Assembly (NCBI GenBank): GCA_963795835.1
Contig: CAWCJC010000001.1
Span: forward strand, 186,001 to 250,000
From: JALYXI01 sp963795835
GTDB lineage: Bacteria; Acidobacteriota; Terriglobia; Bryobacterales; Bryobacteraceae
Length of the DNA stretch: 64,000 nt
Reading direction: 5' to 3'
Below are positions 6,920 through 14,483 of the stretch, in pieces (the first letter of the stretch is position 1; each line of letters starts with the position of its first letter). The translations under genes were made by a program, and so were the position numbers. Below the pieces are notes generated by a model. The model saw only the letters and a list, made by a program, of their open reading frames with translations. It was not told the DNA's origin and did no database searches.

Positions 6920-8227
6920 CTAAACAAATTTATATTCGCCCGGCACCGGACGCGGCGGGATGGACATTGGCAGATCGTAGCCGAACTGCTTCGGTTGCAG
7001 ATCCTGCTTCGAGTTCATCATCATGTCCCAAGTGATTTCCATGCCCGAATAAGCGGCTTCGCGGCCCATGATACAAGTCATGGTGCTCTCCGCAACTTTC
7101 ATGGCGTGGTTGATGTGCGGTCCTTCGCCGCGAATGCTGGCGATGAATGCCATGTGTTCGCGCACATAGGGATTTTCGAGAGGGTCTTTATAGGGCGTGC
7201 GAGGGTCATGGCCGCCGCCCTCCACCATGTCGCGGCAATTGGAATGGCCTTTCGTTCCGATCACGTATTCGCTCACGTCCTGATAGGGCGCCTTCGGAAT
7301 CTGACGGCAGTTGCTGGTCATGCGGGCCCCGTTGGCGTAGGTGAACTCGCAATTGAAGTGGTCGAAGATGTTGCCGTAGAATTCGGGCTCCATGGGGCGC
7401 CAGTTCGCGCCGCCGTTGCCGATCACCTTTACCGGGTGGGTGTCCATCACCCAGTTGGCGACATCGATGTTGTGCAGGTGCTGCTCGACAATCTGGTCAC
7501 CGCAGAGCCAGACGAACGAGTACCACTGGCGATGCTGCCACGTCATCTCGCCCCACTGCGGCTTGCGGTCCTCGGGAGTTTTGATGGGGAACACTGGCGT
7601 ACCAATCCAGTGAACGTTGAGCGCGGTAATATCGCCGATTGCGCCGCTGTGGATTTTGTCGACCGTGGCCACGTAATCGCGCGCGAACCGTCGTTGCGCG
7701 CCGGAGACCACGGTCAGACCTTTCTGCTCGGAGAGTTTCGCGGCAGCCATGAAGCGCTTAACGCCCACGGCATCGGTGCCGAAAGGCTTTTCGCAAAATA
7801 CATTCTTGTTGGCGTTGATGGCGGCTTCGAAGTGTTCGGGGCGGTATCCGGGAGGCGTCGCCAGCATCACGATATCCACGTCGGAGGCAATCAGTTTCTT
7901 GAAAGCGTCGAACCCGGTGTGGCGCATGTCCGGCGCGATTTTGATTCGATCTTTCCACTTCGCATAACCAGGCTTGTTCTCATAACCCCGGAGCGATGCT
8001 TCCATCTTGTCCTCAAACAGGTCGGCGACGGCGACGAGATCTACGTTTTCGGTGCCGGTCATCATGTCAACAACGGCTTGGCTGCCGCGCGAACCGCAGC
8101 CGACAAGACCGGCTTTGAGGCGCTCTTTACCGGCGCCGCGCACCAGCTCAGGCTTGATAATCGTAAAGGCAGTAGCGGCCAGGGGAGCCGCTTTTCCGAG
8201 GAAGTCCCGACGGGAGGAATTGAGCAT
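6920..8227 (-). CDS. Tat-exported Gfo/Idh/MocA family oxidoreductase
   Basis: NAD(P)-dependent sugar or inositol dehydrogenase-like protein of 435 residues. The N-terminus carries a twin-arginine signal SRRDFLGKAAPLAATAF (5-21), so it is exported folded with its cofactor. A Rossmann motif LVGCGSRGS follows at 41-49, then the NAD-binding CEKPFG segment that contains the conserved EKP lysine. A C-terminal GFO_IDH_MocA domain follows (GNIFDHFNCEFTYANG). Such exported family members are numerous in Planctomycetes and Acidobacteria and their substrates are mostly unknown. The start ATG overlaps the ATG of the divergent lipoprotein gene (shared CATG at 8225-8228). Confidence 0.92.
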   Translation of the reverse strand: MLNSSRRDFLGKAAPLAATAFTIIKPELVRGAGKERLKAGLVGCGSRGSQAVVDMMTGTENVDLVAVADLFEDKMEASLRGYENKPGYAKWKDRIKIAPDMRHTGFDAFKKLIASDVDIVMLATPPGYRPEHFEAAINANKNVFCEKPFGTDAVGVKRFMAAAKLSEQKGLTVVSGAQRRFARDYVATVDKIHSGAIGDITALNVHWIGTPVFPIKTPEDRKPQWGEMTWQHRQWYSFVWLCGDQIVEQHLHNIDVANWVMDTHPVKVIGNGGANWRPMEPEFYGNIFDHFNCEFTYANGARMTSNCRQIPKAPYQDVSEYVIGTKGHSNCRDMVEGGGHDPRTPYKDPLENPYVREHMAFIASIRGEGPHINHAMKVAESTMTCIMGREAAYSGMEITWDMMMNSKQDLQPKQFGYDLPMSIPPRPVPGEYKFV

Positions 8228-8711
8228 GCGATCAGAGTATATACCAGCGGCCGTGTTAGCGATTTTGCTCGTTATCTTGGTCGCGTGCGGGGCACCTTCG
8301 CGACTTGGTTCGGAGGTTTCGACCGGTAATCATGACGCGACAGGAGACGCCTGGTATAAGACCGCGACTCAGGAACTGACGGATTTGGACCGGAAAGCGG
8401 AGCAGTTATATGCCTCAGGCAAAGCAGATGCGGCAAGTGCGCTGATTGAGCAGGGCGAACTGATACAGACACGGCTTCTCACCGTGCCGCGGCCCACGCT
8501 GGACGCGACCAAGGCAGCTTCTGATCTGGATGAACTCTATGGGCGCATGTTGTTCGGCAATCGGCACTATGGGTGGGCGCGATTGCAGTTCCAGAAGAAT
8601 CTGGTTCGGTGGAAGCGCTGGCGGCCGGAAACGGCTGAAAGTATCAGCCGCCGGAAGCGGGCTCAGGATCTGATTGACGATTGCGACCGGAAAATTGAGA
8701 GCGGGCTTTAA
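8226..8711 (+). CDS. Small putative lipoprotein of unknown function
   Basis: A 161-residue protein with a lipoprotein signal (hydrophobic core AAVLAILLVILVA and a lipobox ending in Cys21). The mature part is alpha-helical and charged: ATQELTDLDRKAEQLYASGKADAASALIEQG suggests a TPR-like helical pair, followed by a basic C-terminus. I do not recognise a named family. I start at ATG 8226, because the longer frame from 8007 only overlaps the oxidoreductase gene and would bury the lipoprotein signal. The start codon overlaps that of the divergent oxidoreductase. Its function is unknown, and a role as an envelope assembly or structural lipoprotein would be a guess. Confidence 0.7.
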   Translation: MRSEYIPAAVLAILLVILVACGAPSRLGSEVSTGNHDATGDAWYKTATQELTDLDRKAEQLYASGKADAASALIEQGELIQTRLLTVPRPTLDATKAASDLDELYGRMLFGNRHYGWARLQFQKNLVRWKRWRPETAESISRRKRAQDLIDDCDRKIESGL

Positions 8712-8726
8712 GGTCCTGGCAGGGAC

Positions 8727-9275
8727 TTACTGCCGGTCGTAAGCTTTTTTCACCGTCCCCAAACGTTCGGCGACTTCCATCAGCGTCGGGTAGAACTGCA
8801 CGAATGTATTCTCGACCGCTGTGTTCTTGGCATGGCAGCTGTAACATGCTGCGTCCGGGGGAAAAAGCTTTCCTTGACCCGACGGCTTGCCGTTCTCCAT
8901 GGGGTAGCCATAAAACTTCCACTCGCCGTTCGCGTCTTTCACCTCGGTTTCAATTGCCGAGAGGCCTGCCTGAAAGTGGCCGTCCTTGTTAATGGAGCCG
9001 TGCGACTCGCTCTTGCGGATCTCCAGAATAAATTGCGTTCCTTTGGCCCAAGAGCCTGTTTTCAGGAATTCGCGGTAGGAGGACGGATTTACCCAAACAT
9101 TATCGAAGAGGGGCGCGCCGGCGCGGGCCGTTGCAGCGGCAGGTCCGTAAGTCATGCCGGAGCCGGAGCTGAGGAAGACCCATTCGCGATAGTTGGCGGG
9201 AAACTGGAGATTGCCTGCCGTCGTATATTGCGGGCCATCGGAGGCGAATAGCAATAGCAGCAGCGAAAACTTCAT
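8727..9275 (-). CDS. Cytochrome P460 family protein
   Basis: A 182-residue exported haem protein. Residues 1-12 form a short hydrophobic leader. The body has the P460 pattern: FPANYREWVFLSSGSGMTYG, FDNVWVNPSSYREF, then a C-terminal c-type haem motif CYSCH (C144, C147, H148) preceded by FPPDAAC. Cytochrome P460 proteins oxidise hydroxylamine or similar small nitrogen compounds through a Lys-crosslinked haem, but many family members have no proven activity. Whether the crosslinking lysine is present cannot be settled by eye. It is convergent with the lipoprotein gene (15 bases apart) and divergent from ispG. Confidence 0.85.
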   Translation of the reverse strand: MKFSLLLLLFASDGPQYTTAGNLQFPANYREWVFLSSGSGMTYGPAAATARAGAPLFDNVWVNPSSYREFLKTGSWAKGTQFILEIRKSESHGSINKDGHFQAGLSAIETEVKDANGEWKFYGYPMENGKPSGQGKLFPPDAACYSCHAKNTAVENTFVQFYPTLMEVAERLGTVKKAYDRQ

Positions 9276-9318
9276 CTGAAGAGTGTACCTCTGCGGAACT
9301 CACGCTAAAATTAGAAAT

Positions 9319-10551
9319 ATGGCAATGATTCAGCGGCGCCCGTCTTGCGCCGTCGAAGTTGGGCACGTCAAGATCGGCGGGGCGAATCCGGTGGTGGTCC
9401 AGTCGATGACCAATACCGATACGGCGGATGTCACGGGTACCGTCAATCAATGCATCGCTCTCGCGAAAGCGGGGTCTGAACTGGTCCGCGTCACGGTGAA
9501 TACCGACGAAGCGGCCGCCGCGGTACCGAAAATCTACGACACGCTGAACCTGCTAGGAACGCCGGTGCCCTTGGTCGGAGATTTTCACTACAACGGCCAT
9601 CTGCTGCTCAAAAAATATCCTGAATGCGCCCGCGCTTTGGCAAAATACCGGATCAATCCAGGAAACGTCAACATCGGCAAAAAGCACGATGACAACTTTC
9701 GCACCATGATTGAAGCGGCTATCGAATTTCGCAAGCCGGTGAGGATCGGGGTGAACTGGGGTTCGCTCGATGCCTCGTTGCTGACGCGAATGATGGACGA
9801 AAACAACTTATTGCCTGAGCCGCGAAGTTCGCGCGATGTCACAATCGATGCGATTGTCGCCAGTGCGCTCAATTCGGCAGAAGCGGCGGAGCATTATGGA
9901 TTGCCGCGCAACCGGATCATCCTGAGCGCGAAGGTGTCCGGCGTTCAGGACTTAATCGATGTCTACAGGCTTCTTGCGGCAAAATGCGATTATGCGTTGC
10001 ATCTCGGCTTGACCGAAGCCGGCATGGGCGCGAAAGGGATTGTGGCTTCCACGGCGGCTTTGTCCGTCCTGCTGCAGGAGGGCATTGGAGATACCATTCG
10101 AACCTCCCTGACGCCCATGCCCAATGGAGATCGCACCGAAGAAGTCCTGGTAAGCCAGCAGATTCTCCAATCGCTCGATATTCGGGCATTCACGCCTCAG
10201 GTGACGGCCTGCCCCGGCTGTGGCCGCACCACCAGCACCTTTTTCCAGGAAATGGCGGATCAGATCCAGAACTATCTCCGCGACCAGATGCCCGTGTGGA
10301 AAGAACGGCATCCGGGCGTTGAAACCATGAAGGTCGCCGTGATGGGGTGCATCGTGAACGGGCCGGGCGAATCGAAGCACGCCAACTTGGGTATTTCGCT
10401 GCCGGGAACCTTCGAGGAACCGGTCGCCCCTGTTTATGTGGATGGACGCCTGGCGCGCACGCTGCGCGGCGACGGTATCGTTTCCGAATTCACTCGCATG
10501 CTGGATCAGTATGTAGAGTCGCATTACGCCGCCGAATTGGTGGCCAGCTAA
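9319..10551 (+). CDS. ispG: 4-hydroxy-3-methylbut-2-en-1-yl diphosphate synthase (GcpE)
   Basis: Seventh-step enzyme of the non-mevalonate isoprenoid pathway. It reductively dehydrates methylerythritol cyclodiphosphate to HMBPP with a [4Fe-4S] cluster. The 410-residue protein shows the N-terminal TIM-barrel motif VVQSMTNTDTADV, GNVNIG and IGVNWGSLD. The cluster cysteines are in CPGCGRT and GCIVNGPGES near the C-terminus. Its length is that of the usual two-domain bacterial enzyme, without the plant insertion. I start at ATG 9319 (MAMIQRRPSCAVEVG), because the upstream extension from 9283 lacks family sequence. The next gene begins one base after its stop. Confidence 0.97.
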   Translation: MAMIQRRPSCAVEVGHVKIGGANPVVVQSMTNTDTADVTGTVNQCIALAKAGSELVRVTVNTDEAAAAVPKIYDTLNLLGTPVPLVGDFHYNGHLLLKKYPECARALAKYRINPGNVNIGKKHDDNFRTMIEAAIEFRKPVRIGVNWGSLDASLLTRMMDENNLLPEPRSSRDVTIDAIVASALNSAEAAEHYGLPRNRIILSAKVSGVQDLIDVYRLLAAKCDYALHLGLTEAGMGAKGIVASTAALSVLLQEGIGDTIRTSLTPMPNGDRTEEVLVSQQILQSLDIRAFTPQVTACPGCGRTTSTFFQEMADQIQNYLRDQMPVWKERHPGVETMKVAVMGCIVNGPGESKHANLGISLPGTFEEPVAPVYVDGRLARTLRGDGIVSEFTRMLDQYVESHYAAELVAS

Positions 10552-10552
10552 G

Positions 10553-10981
10553 CTGCCCCGATATTTCACTCTGGAAACAGCACGCGCCCTTCTGCCGCGC
10601 CTGGAAAAAGTGGCGCGTAACGCTCTCCAGGCGAAAGCGGGCCAGGACCAAGCCGAACATTCCCTGCACTCCTTGATTCAGCGAATTCTGATGATGGGTG
10701 GAATTACGGTGGATCAGGTTGCCGTGGAGGTGATTAAGTCGCAGCGGCAAACCAGCATGGATCGGCTGAAGAGTTCGATAGAGGAGATTACGGAGATGGG
10801 GTGCCTGCTGAAAGATGCCGGCAGCGGACTGGTCGACTTCCCTACCCTCCTGCTCGGCGCAGAGGTGCATCTCTGCTGGATGCTGGACGAACCGGACATC
10901 AATTTTTGGCATAACGTCCACGAAGGCGCCGACGTGCGCCGGCCGGTTGACCGGTTCTTCATTGAAAATCATCGGGATTAG
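10553..10981 (+). CDS. DUF2203 family protein with a probable CTG start
   Basis: A 142-residue protein of the DUF2203 family, function unknown. The conserved N-terminus of the family (PRYFTLETARALLPRLEKV) is read from codon 10556 onward. No ATG, GTG or TTG lies in frame between that segment and the in-frame TAG at 10514-10516, so I propose the CTG at 10553-10555 as the start, one base after the ispG stop. A later GTG at 10610 would remove the conserved helix. The rest contains GLVDFPTLLLGAEVHLCW and HEGADVRRPVDRFF, typical of the family C-terminus. Coupling to ispG translation is likely, since no Shine-Dalgarno sequence is evident. Confidence 0.75.
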   Translation: MPRYFTLETARALLPRLEKVARNALQAKAGQDQAEHSLHSLIQRILMMGGITVDQVAVEVIKSQRQTSMDRLKSSIEEITEMGCLLKDAGSGLVDFPTLLLGAEVHLCWMLDEPDINFWHNVHEGADVRRPVDRFFIENHRD

Positions 10982-11010
10982 CGCGGTACCTTACCTGCTC
11001 TAAAAGCCGC

Positions 11011-11352
11011 ATGGGACAGGAATCGCATTACACGTCCGCCAACCTGGGCGGGATCAAGCGTGGAGATAGCAGTGAAACCGGAGATTTGGACGCGCAACCG
11101 ACGGCCACCGCAGACCGTGGTGGATCCGGCTCTTATGCACAAGTAACGGGAGATGCCAGCGCGGGCGGAGGGGAAACAGTCGGGGAAACGCCGCTGCGCG
11201 GTGACGGCGGGTTAGACGACCTGACGGTAAAGGACGCCACCGACCCTGACCTGGGTTTGACAGGGATCGAGGGATCTCCCTCGCAAGACTGGGCTGCCGA
11301 TACGGGCCCAACAGTCAGCACCGAAAGCGAAGCACCGCATCACAAATACTAG
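11011..11352 (+). CDS. Hypothetical hydrophilic Gly/Asp/Thr-rich protein
   Basis: A 113-residue open frame starting at ATG 11011 with a strongly biased composition: many Gly, Asp, Ser, Thr and Ala, almost no aromatic or large hydrophobic residues, and acidic overall. It has no signal peptide or membrane segment and looks disordered. Examples of the pattern are GDSSETGDLDAQPTATADRGG and DATDPDLGLTGIEG. It lies 29 bases after the DUF2203 gene in the same direction and ends just before the convergent dehydrogenase. I do not recognise a family. Competing minus-strand frames in the same stretch look less natural (Arg/Pro-rich). It may be real, but the support is only reading frame and context. Confidence 0.5.
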   Translation: MGQESHYTSANLGGIKRGDSSETGDLDAQPTATADRGGSGSYAQVTGDASAGGGETVGETPLRGDGGLDDLTVKDATDPDLGLTGIEGSPSQDWAADTGPTVSTESEAPHHKY

Positions 11353-11353
11353 A

Positions 11354-12433
11354 TCACCCGAGATCGATCACGTTCTTGATGCCGCCGTGGCCCTGAATCG
11401 GCTCTTCGAAACGCTCGATAGGGAAGTGACCGGTAATCAAGCCTTTCACGGCATCGGGCCACTTCTGTTGGAAGGCGGTGAGATCGCGAATAGCATCTTC
11501 GAACGCGGATTTACCCGCGTTCACCGAGCCCAAGGTCGCCTGATTCTTGAGCACCATGTTACGCATAATCGTGTCCGTATCGATCGAGAAGGGCGCGTGA
11601 TGTCCAGGAATTCCGGTGAACACGAATAAGCCATTGGTTCCGAGGACCCGCAGTACATCGAAAGCGAAGGAGGAGGCCCCCACAGCTTCGTAAACAACAT
11701 CGATGTTGCCGACCTGCTTCGCCATTTCGTCAACGGGTGTTTGTTCGCTTGAAAGGTATTTCGCCCCGATAGCTTTAGCGATCTCAGCAGCCGGATTCGG
11801 TTCCGGATTCTTCGAATACACGGTGACATCAAAGCCCGCGTTGGCCAGAGTCATGGCTCCCAGGAGCCCGACAGGACCCGCTCCCAGCACCAATGCCCGG
11901 TGCGGGGCATTCCAGGGCAGGCGCTCTTGCACCTTGTAAATTTGCTGGAGTGATTTTGTGGCAATCGTCAGAGGTTCCGTCAGAACAGCGATACCGCGAA
12001 GACCTGCCGGGACCACATTCATGTACTGTTCGGAATCGACAACCAGTTCCGTCATAAAGCCGTGAAGCTGATTGATACCCCGTTCTTTAAAGTCTCCGGT
12101 GTAGCAGAAGTCGGGACGACCCGCGCGGCAGGCAACGCAATCGGGGTGGTCGCACGGGCGGCGCACCATCGGAACAGCTAAATCTCCCACCTTCAACTGC
12201 TGAACCGCGGAGCCGACTTCAATCACTTCGCCCAGGCACTCATGGCCAAGTACCAGGTAATCCGAACCGGCTTGGGGGTAGCCGTAGTCGAAGGAGCAAA
12301 TCTCCCGATCGGTTCCGCAAACCCCCACTTCCAGAACCCGTAATTTCACCTGGTCCGGCGCGGTGATCTTCGGTTCGGCGAAATCGATCAATCCTGTTGA
12401 CTTCTTTTCCAGGTACACGGCAGCTGCTTTCAT
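11354..12433 (-). CDS. Zinc-dependent glucose 1-dehydrogenase-like alcohol dehydrogenase
   Basis: Medium-chain dehydrogenase/reductase of 359 residues resembling archaeal-type glucose dehydrogenase, which oxidises glucose or related aldoses with NAD(P). Catalytic zinc ligands are visible as Cys39 (GVCGTD) and His64-Glu65 (LGHECLG). The structural zinc site has Cys94, Cys99, Cys102 and Cys110. The nucleotide-binding motif VLGAGPVGLLGA and the glucose-dehydrogenase C-terminal layout follow. I start at ATG 12433 (MKAAAVYLEKKS), because the longer frame from 12499 lacks family sequence and overlaps the upstream gene more. The 4-base overlap with the cyclase gene indicates one transcript. Confidence 0.88.
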   Translation of the reverse strand: MKAAAVYLEKKSTGLIDFAEPKITAPDQVKLRVLEVGVCGTDREICSFDYGYPQAGSDYLVLGHECLGEVIEVGSAVQQLKVGDLAVPMVRRPCDHPDCVACRAGRPDFCYTGDFKERGINQLHGFMTELVVDSEQYMNVVPAGLRGIAVLTEPLTIATKSLQQIYKVQERLPWNAPHRALVLGAGPVGLLGAMTLANAGFDVTVYSKNPEPNPAAEIAKAIGAKYLSSEQTPVDEMAKQVGNIDVVYEAVGASSFAFDVLRVLGTNGLFVFTGIPGHHAPFSIDTDTIMRNMVLKNQATLGSVNAGKSAFEDAIRDLTAFQQKWPDAVKGLITGHFPIERFEEPIQGHGGIKNVIDLG

Positions 12434-13080
12434 CGTTCCCTCCGGATTATGGCGCGCGCGGGGGCGGCTTCTGCTCCCGCGATCAGTAGTGGCAAACAAA
12501 TCAATTCGTAATGGCCGGGTGCAACGCCGGCTAGATTCAATCCCTCGATCACCCAGATGCCGGCCGAAAGAAGCGCCGCGTGTGTTTGCGCGCCGTCTTT
12601 CTTGTATCCCCCGACAGAGAGATAATCCACACCTACTGTTTGTACCTTTCGCTCGGCTAAAAATTCAGCGGTTTCATGGGGAATATAGACGAAATCCGTC
12701 AGAAATTCCTGCTTGGGCCAATCGCGGGCGGAGTTGCGGGTCTTGAACAGAAGGCGTTCACCGGGTTCCAGATCGTGCGTTTGCAGTTCCGAAACGCCGA
12801 TCGCTTCTTGATTTTCGATTTCGATAACGCGGGCGCGTCCCACAGTGGCCCGAAACGGAAGCGTATGGATAGCATCGCCGTTTGCCAGAAAGTGAAGCGG
12901 GGCGTCCATGTGGGTTCCAGTGTGAACTCCCAGGCTGATGCGGGAAACATTGTCGTGATCGCCGCGGCTCATGTCGTGATCTTTGGCGATCTCAAAGGGC
13001 GTGTTTCCGGGCCAGTGAGGCAGCCCGGGGTGCAGTGCGACAGAGATATCGATCCAATCGGACAGGGAATAGGTTTGCAT
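12430..13080 (-). CDS. Cyclase/kynurenine formamidase-like metal hydrolase
   Basis: A 216-residue member of the cyclase family that includes kynurenine formamidase (KynB) and isatin hydrolase, which hydrolyse amides or lactams with bound Zn2+ or Mn2+. The hallmark HTGTHMDAPLHF occurs at 53-64 and supplies metal ligands. An N-terminal HPGLPHWPGNTPFE is also typical. No tryptophan-catabolism genes are adjacent, and its partner here is the glucose dehydrogenase-like gene (ATGA overlap), so KynB function is doubtful. A lactonase-like role in sugar acid metabolism is possible but only inferred from the neighbour. Confidence 0.82.
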   Translation of the reverse strand: MQTYSLSDWIDISVALHPGLPHWPGNTPFEIAKDHDMSRGDHDNVSRISLGVHTGTHMDAPLHFLANGDAIHTLPFRATVGRARVIEIENQEAIGVSELQTHDLEPGERLLFKTRNSARDWPKQEFLTDFVYIPHETAEFLAERKVQTVGVDYLSVGGYKKDGAQTHAALLSAGIWVIEGLNLAGVAPGHYELICLPLLIAGAEAAPARAIIRRER

Positions 13081-13104
13081 GGTGGATGACCTATAGGCAC
13101 GTAG

Positions 13105-14328
13105 CTATTTTCGGATTTGCGGCCACAATGAGGCCGCACGTGCATCGGGCAACTTAACGCCCAGTATATCGGCTAATGTTGGGGCAATCCGCAGAATCGA
13201 GATTTCCGGCAGCCGGATCGCGCGAATCTGGTCTCCCGACAAAATCAGGGTGGACCGGAAATTCGCACGCAACGGCCAGAAGGAGTGGACACCCTTATGG
13301 TTGCCGCGAACAATCGCTTTTCCGGACTCTGCCTCACTGGCGACGGTATTGGGAAGTGTCGCGAAAGCGGCGGACCACCCGGCGGCTTCGGGGATCAGTT
13401 CTCTTGCATCTTTCAGGGAAACTTCTCGCGCTATGCCGGAACGCCGGTTTCCGATCAGTTTACGAAGTGCAGCGGCATCGGCGGTCGTGGTTGCGCCGAT
13501 CAGCCCGCCGCGCACTTGCGGCTTTTTTGACCCGATCAGCACACGCGGACGAACCACAAAATCTTCCGTTTCAAAACCATGGTCGGAAACCACAACAATC
13601 TGTGTGTGAGGGGGCAGCACCGCCAGGGATTGGCCAATCATCTCATCCTGGTTCTCAAGTACTTCTCGCGCGTACAAGCTAAGCGCTCCGGTCTCGCTCT
13701 GCTCCTGATCCAAATCGCCAATGTGAACCAAGGCAAGGTCGGGCTTCTCATACTGAAGCAGGTATTGAAGACCAATCAGCGCCGTGGAATCGTTCCATTG
13801 CGACTTGCTAAATACCGGGTAAACACTGGCGATCCGCTGCACCAGGCCCGGCGTACACTTTTGGGCAATGGCGTCAAAGGGGGAATCCGCCTGCGGTTTG
13901 CCTTCAGAAAACTGGGGGCAATTGTAGTCAGTATCCGCTCCCAAAGTGGCGGGCCAATAGAGCAGCGCCGTCTTGAGCCCCTGCTTCGCCGCTGCTTGCC
14001 AAAGGGTTGCGACCGCAGGCTTTCTCGTGAAGCTTTGGGGATCCACAATCCGGTGTTTCTGAGGAACCACACCTGTGACCACTGTGGTCGCAGAAGCCCA
14101 GGAATCGTTAGGGCTCACGCCCACTACACCTTCGGCCGTAGCACCCTGTTTGGCCAGCCGGCGAAGTGTGGGGATTTTGAGATGGAGACGGTCTGCGTCT
14201 CGAAGATAGCGTGCATCCAACCCGTCCACCTGAATAATCACCAGTTTTCGCCCCATTTGCGCAAGGGTTTCGGCATGCCCCGCGAAGGCGAATGTGACGA
14301 AGACAGCGGTGAGTAACCAGGAACGCAT
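13105..14328 (-). CDS. Exported alkaline-phosphatase-superfamily nucleotide pyrophosphatase/phosphodiesterase-like protein
   Basis: A 407-residue protein with a signal peptide (1-19, core TAVFVTFAFAGHA). It belongs to the type I phosphodiesterase/nucleotide pyrophosphatase group. Metal-site segments are visible: IIQVDGLDARYL (Asp35), VVVSDHGFETEDF, and a late GNHKGVHSFWPLRA with a metal-ligand-type His. The nucleophile region reads GVSPNDSWASATTVVTG (70-86), where the usual Thr appears to be Ser76. Serine can serve as nucleophile in the superfamily. It is divergent from the TonB-type gene, with a 155-base shared upstream region. The substrate is unknown. Confidence 0.8.
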   Translation of the reverse strand: MRSWLLTAVFVTFAFAGHAETLAQMGRKLVIIQVDGLDARYLRDADRLHLKIPTLRRLAKQGATAEGVVGVSPNDSWASATTVVTGVVPQKHRIVDPQSFTRKPAVATLWQAAAKQGLKTALLYWPATLGADTDYNCPQFSEGKPQADSPFDAIAQKCTPGLVQRIASVYPVFSKSQWNDSTALIGLQYLLQYEKPDLALVHIGDLDQEQSETGALSLYAREVLENQDEMIGQSLAVLPPHTQIVVVSDHGFETEDFVVRPRVLIGSKKPQVRGGLIGATTTADAAALRKLIGNRRSGIAREVSLKDARELIPEAAGWSAAFATLPNTVASEAESGKAIVRGNHKGVHSFWPLRANFRSTLILSGDQIRAIRLPEISILRIAPTLADILGVKLPDARAASLWPQIRK

Positions 14329-14483
14329 CTCCTTTGTTTAGCACGCTCTGAATGACGGTTTCTTCAAACTTAAGAACACTTAACGTGCTGTGTTACCATC
14401 CAAGCAATTGGACTCGACGGCGCATGCGCGAACTGGGCCGTAACGGTCTTCTATTTGCTTACGTCGTAAGGACTTGAGTCCCA
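14329..14483. promoter_or_regulatory. Divergent upstream region between phosphodiesterase-like and TonB-type genes
   Basis: This 155-base gap separates two divergent start codons and must hold both promoters and leaders. A Shine-Dalgarno-like AAGGA at 14468-14472 serves the plus-strand gene. I cannot point to convincing -35/-10 pairs, and I see no structured RNA or tRNA here. Confidence 0.4.

Noticed and set aside
6995..8329. 444-residue plus-strand open frame opposite the Tat oxidoreductase
   Set aside because: It is antisense to a gene with full family motifs and a Tat signal, and its own translation has no recognisable domain or start context.
14470..14481. Short hairpin GGACT-TG-AGTCC before the TonB-type gene
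   Set aside because: Five pairs with a two-base loop cannot fold stably in RNA.
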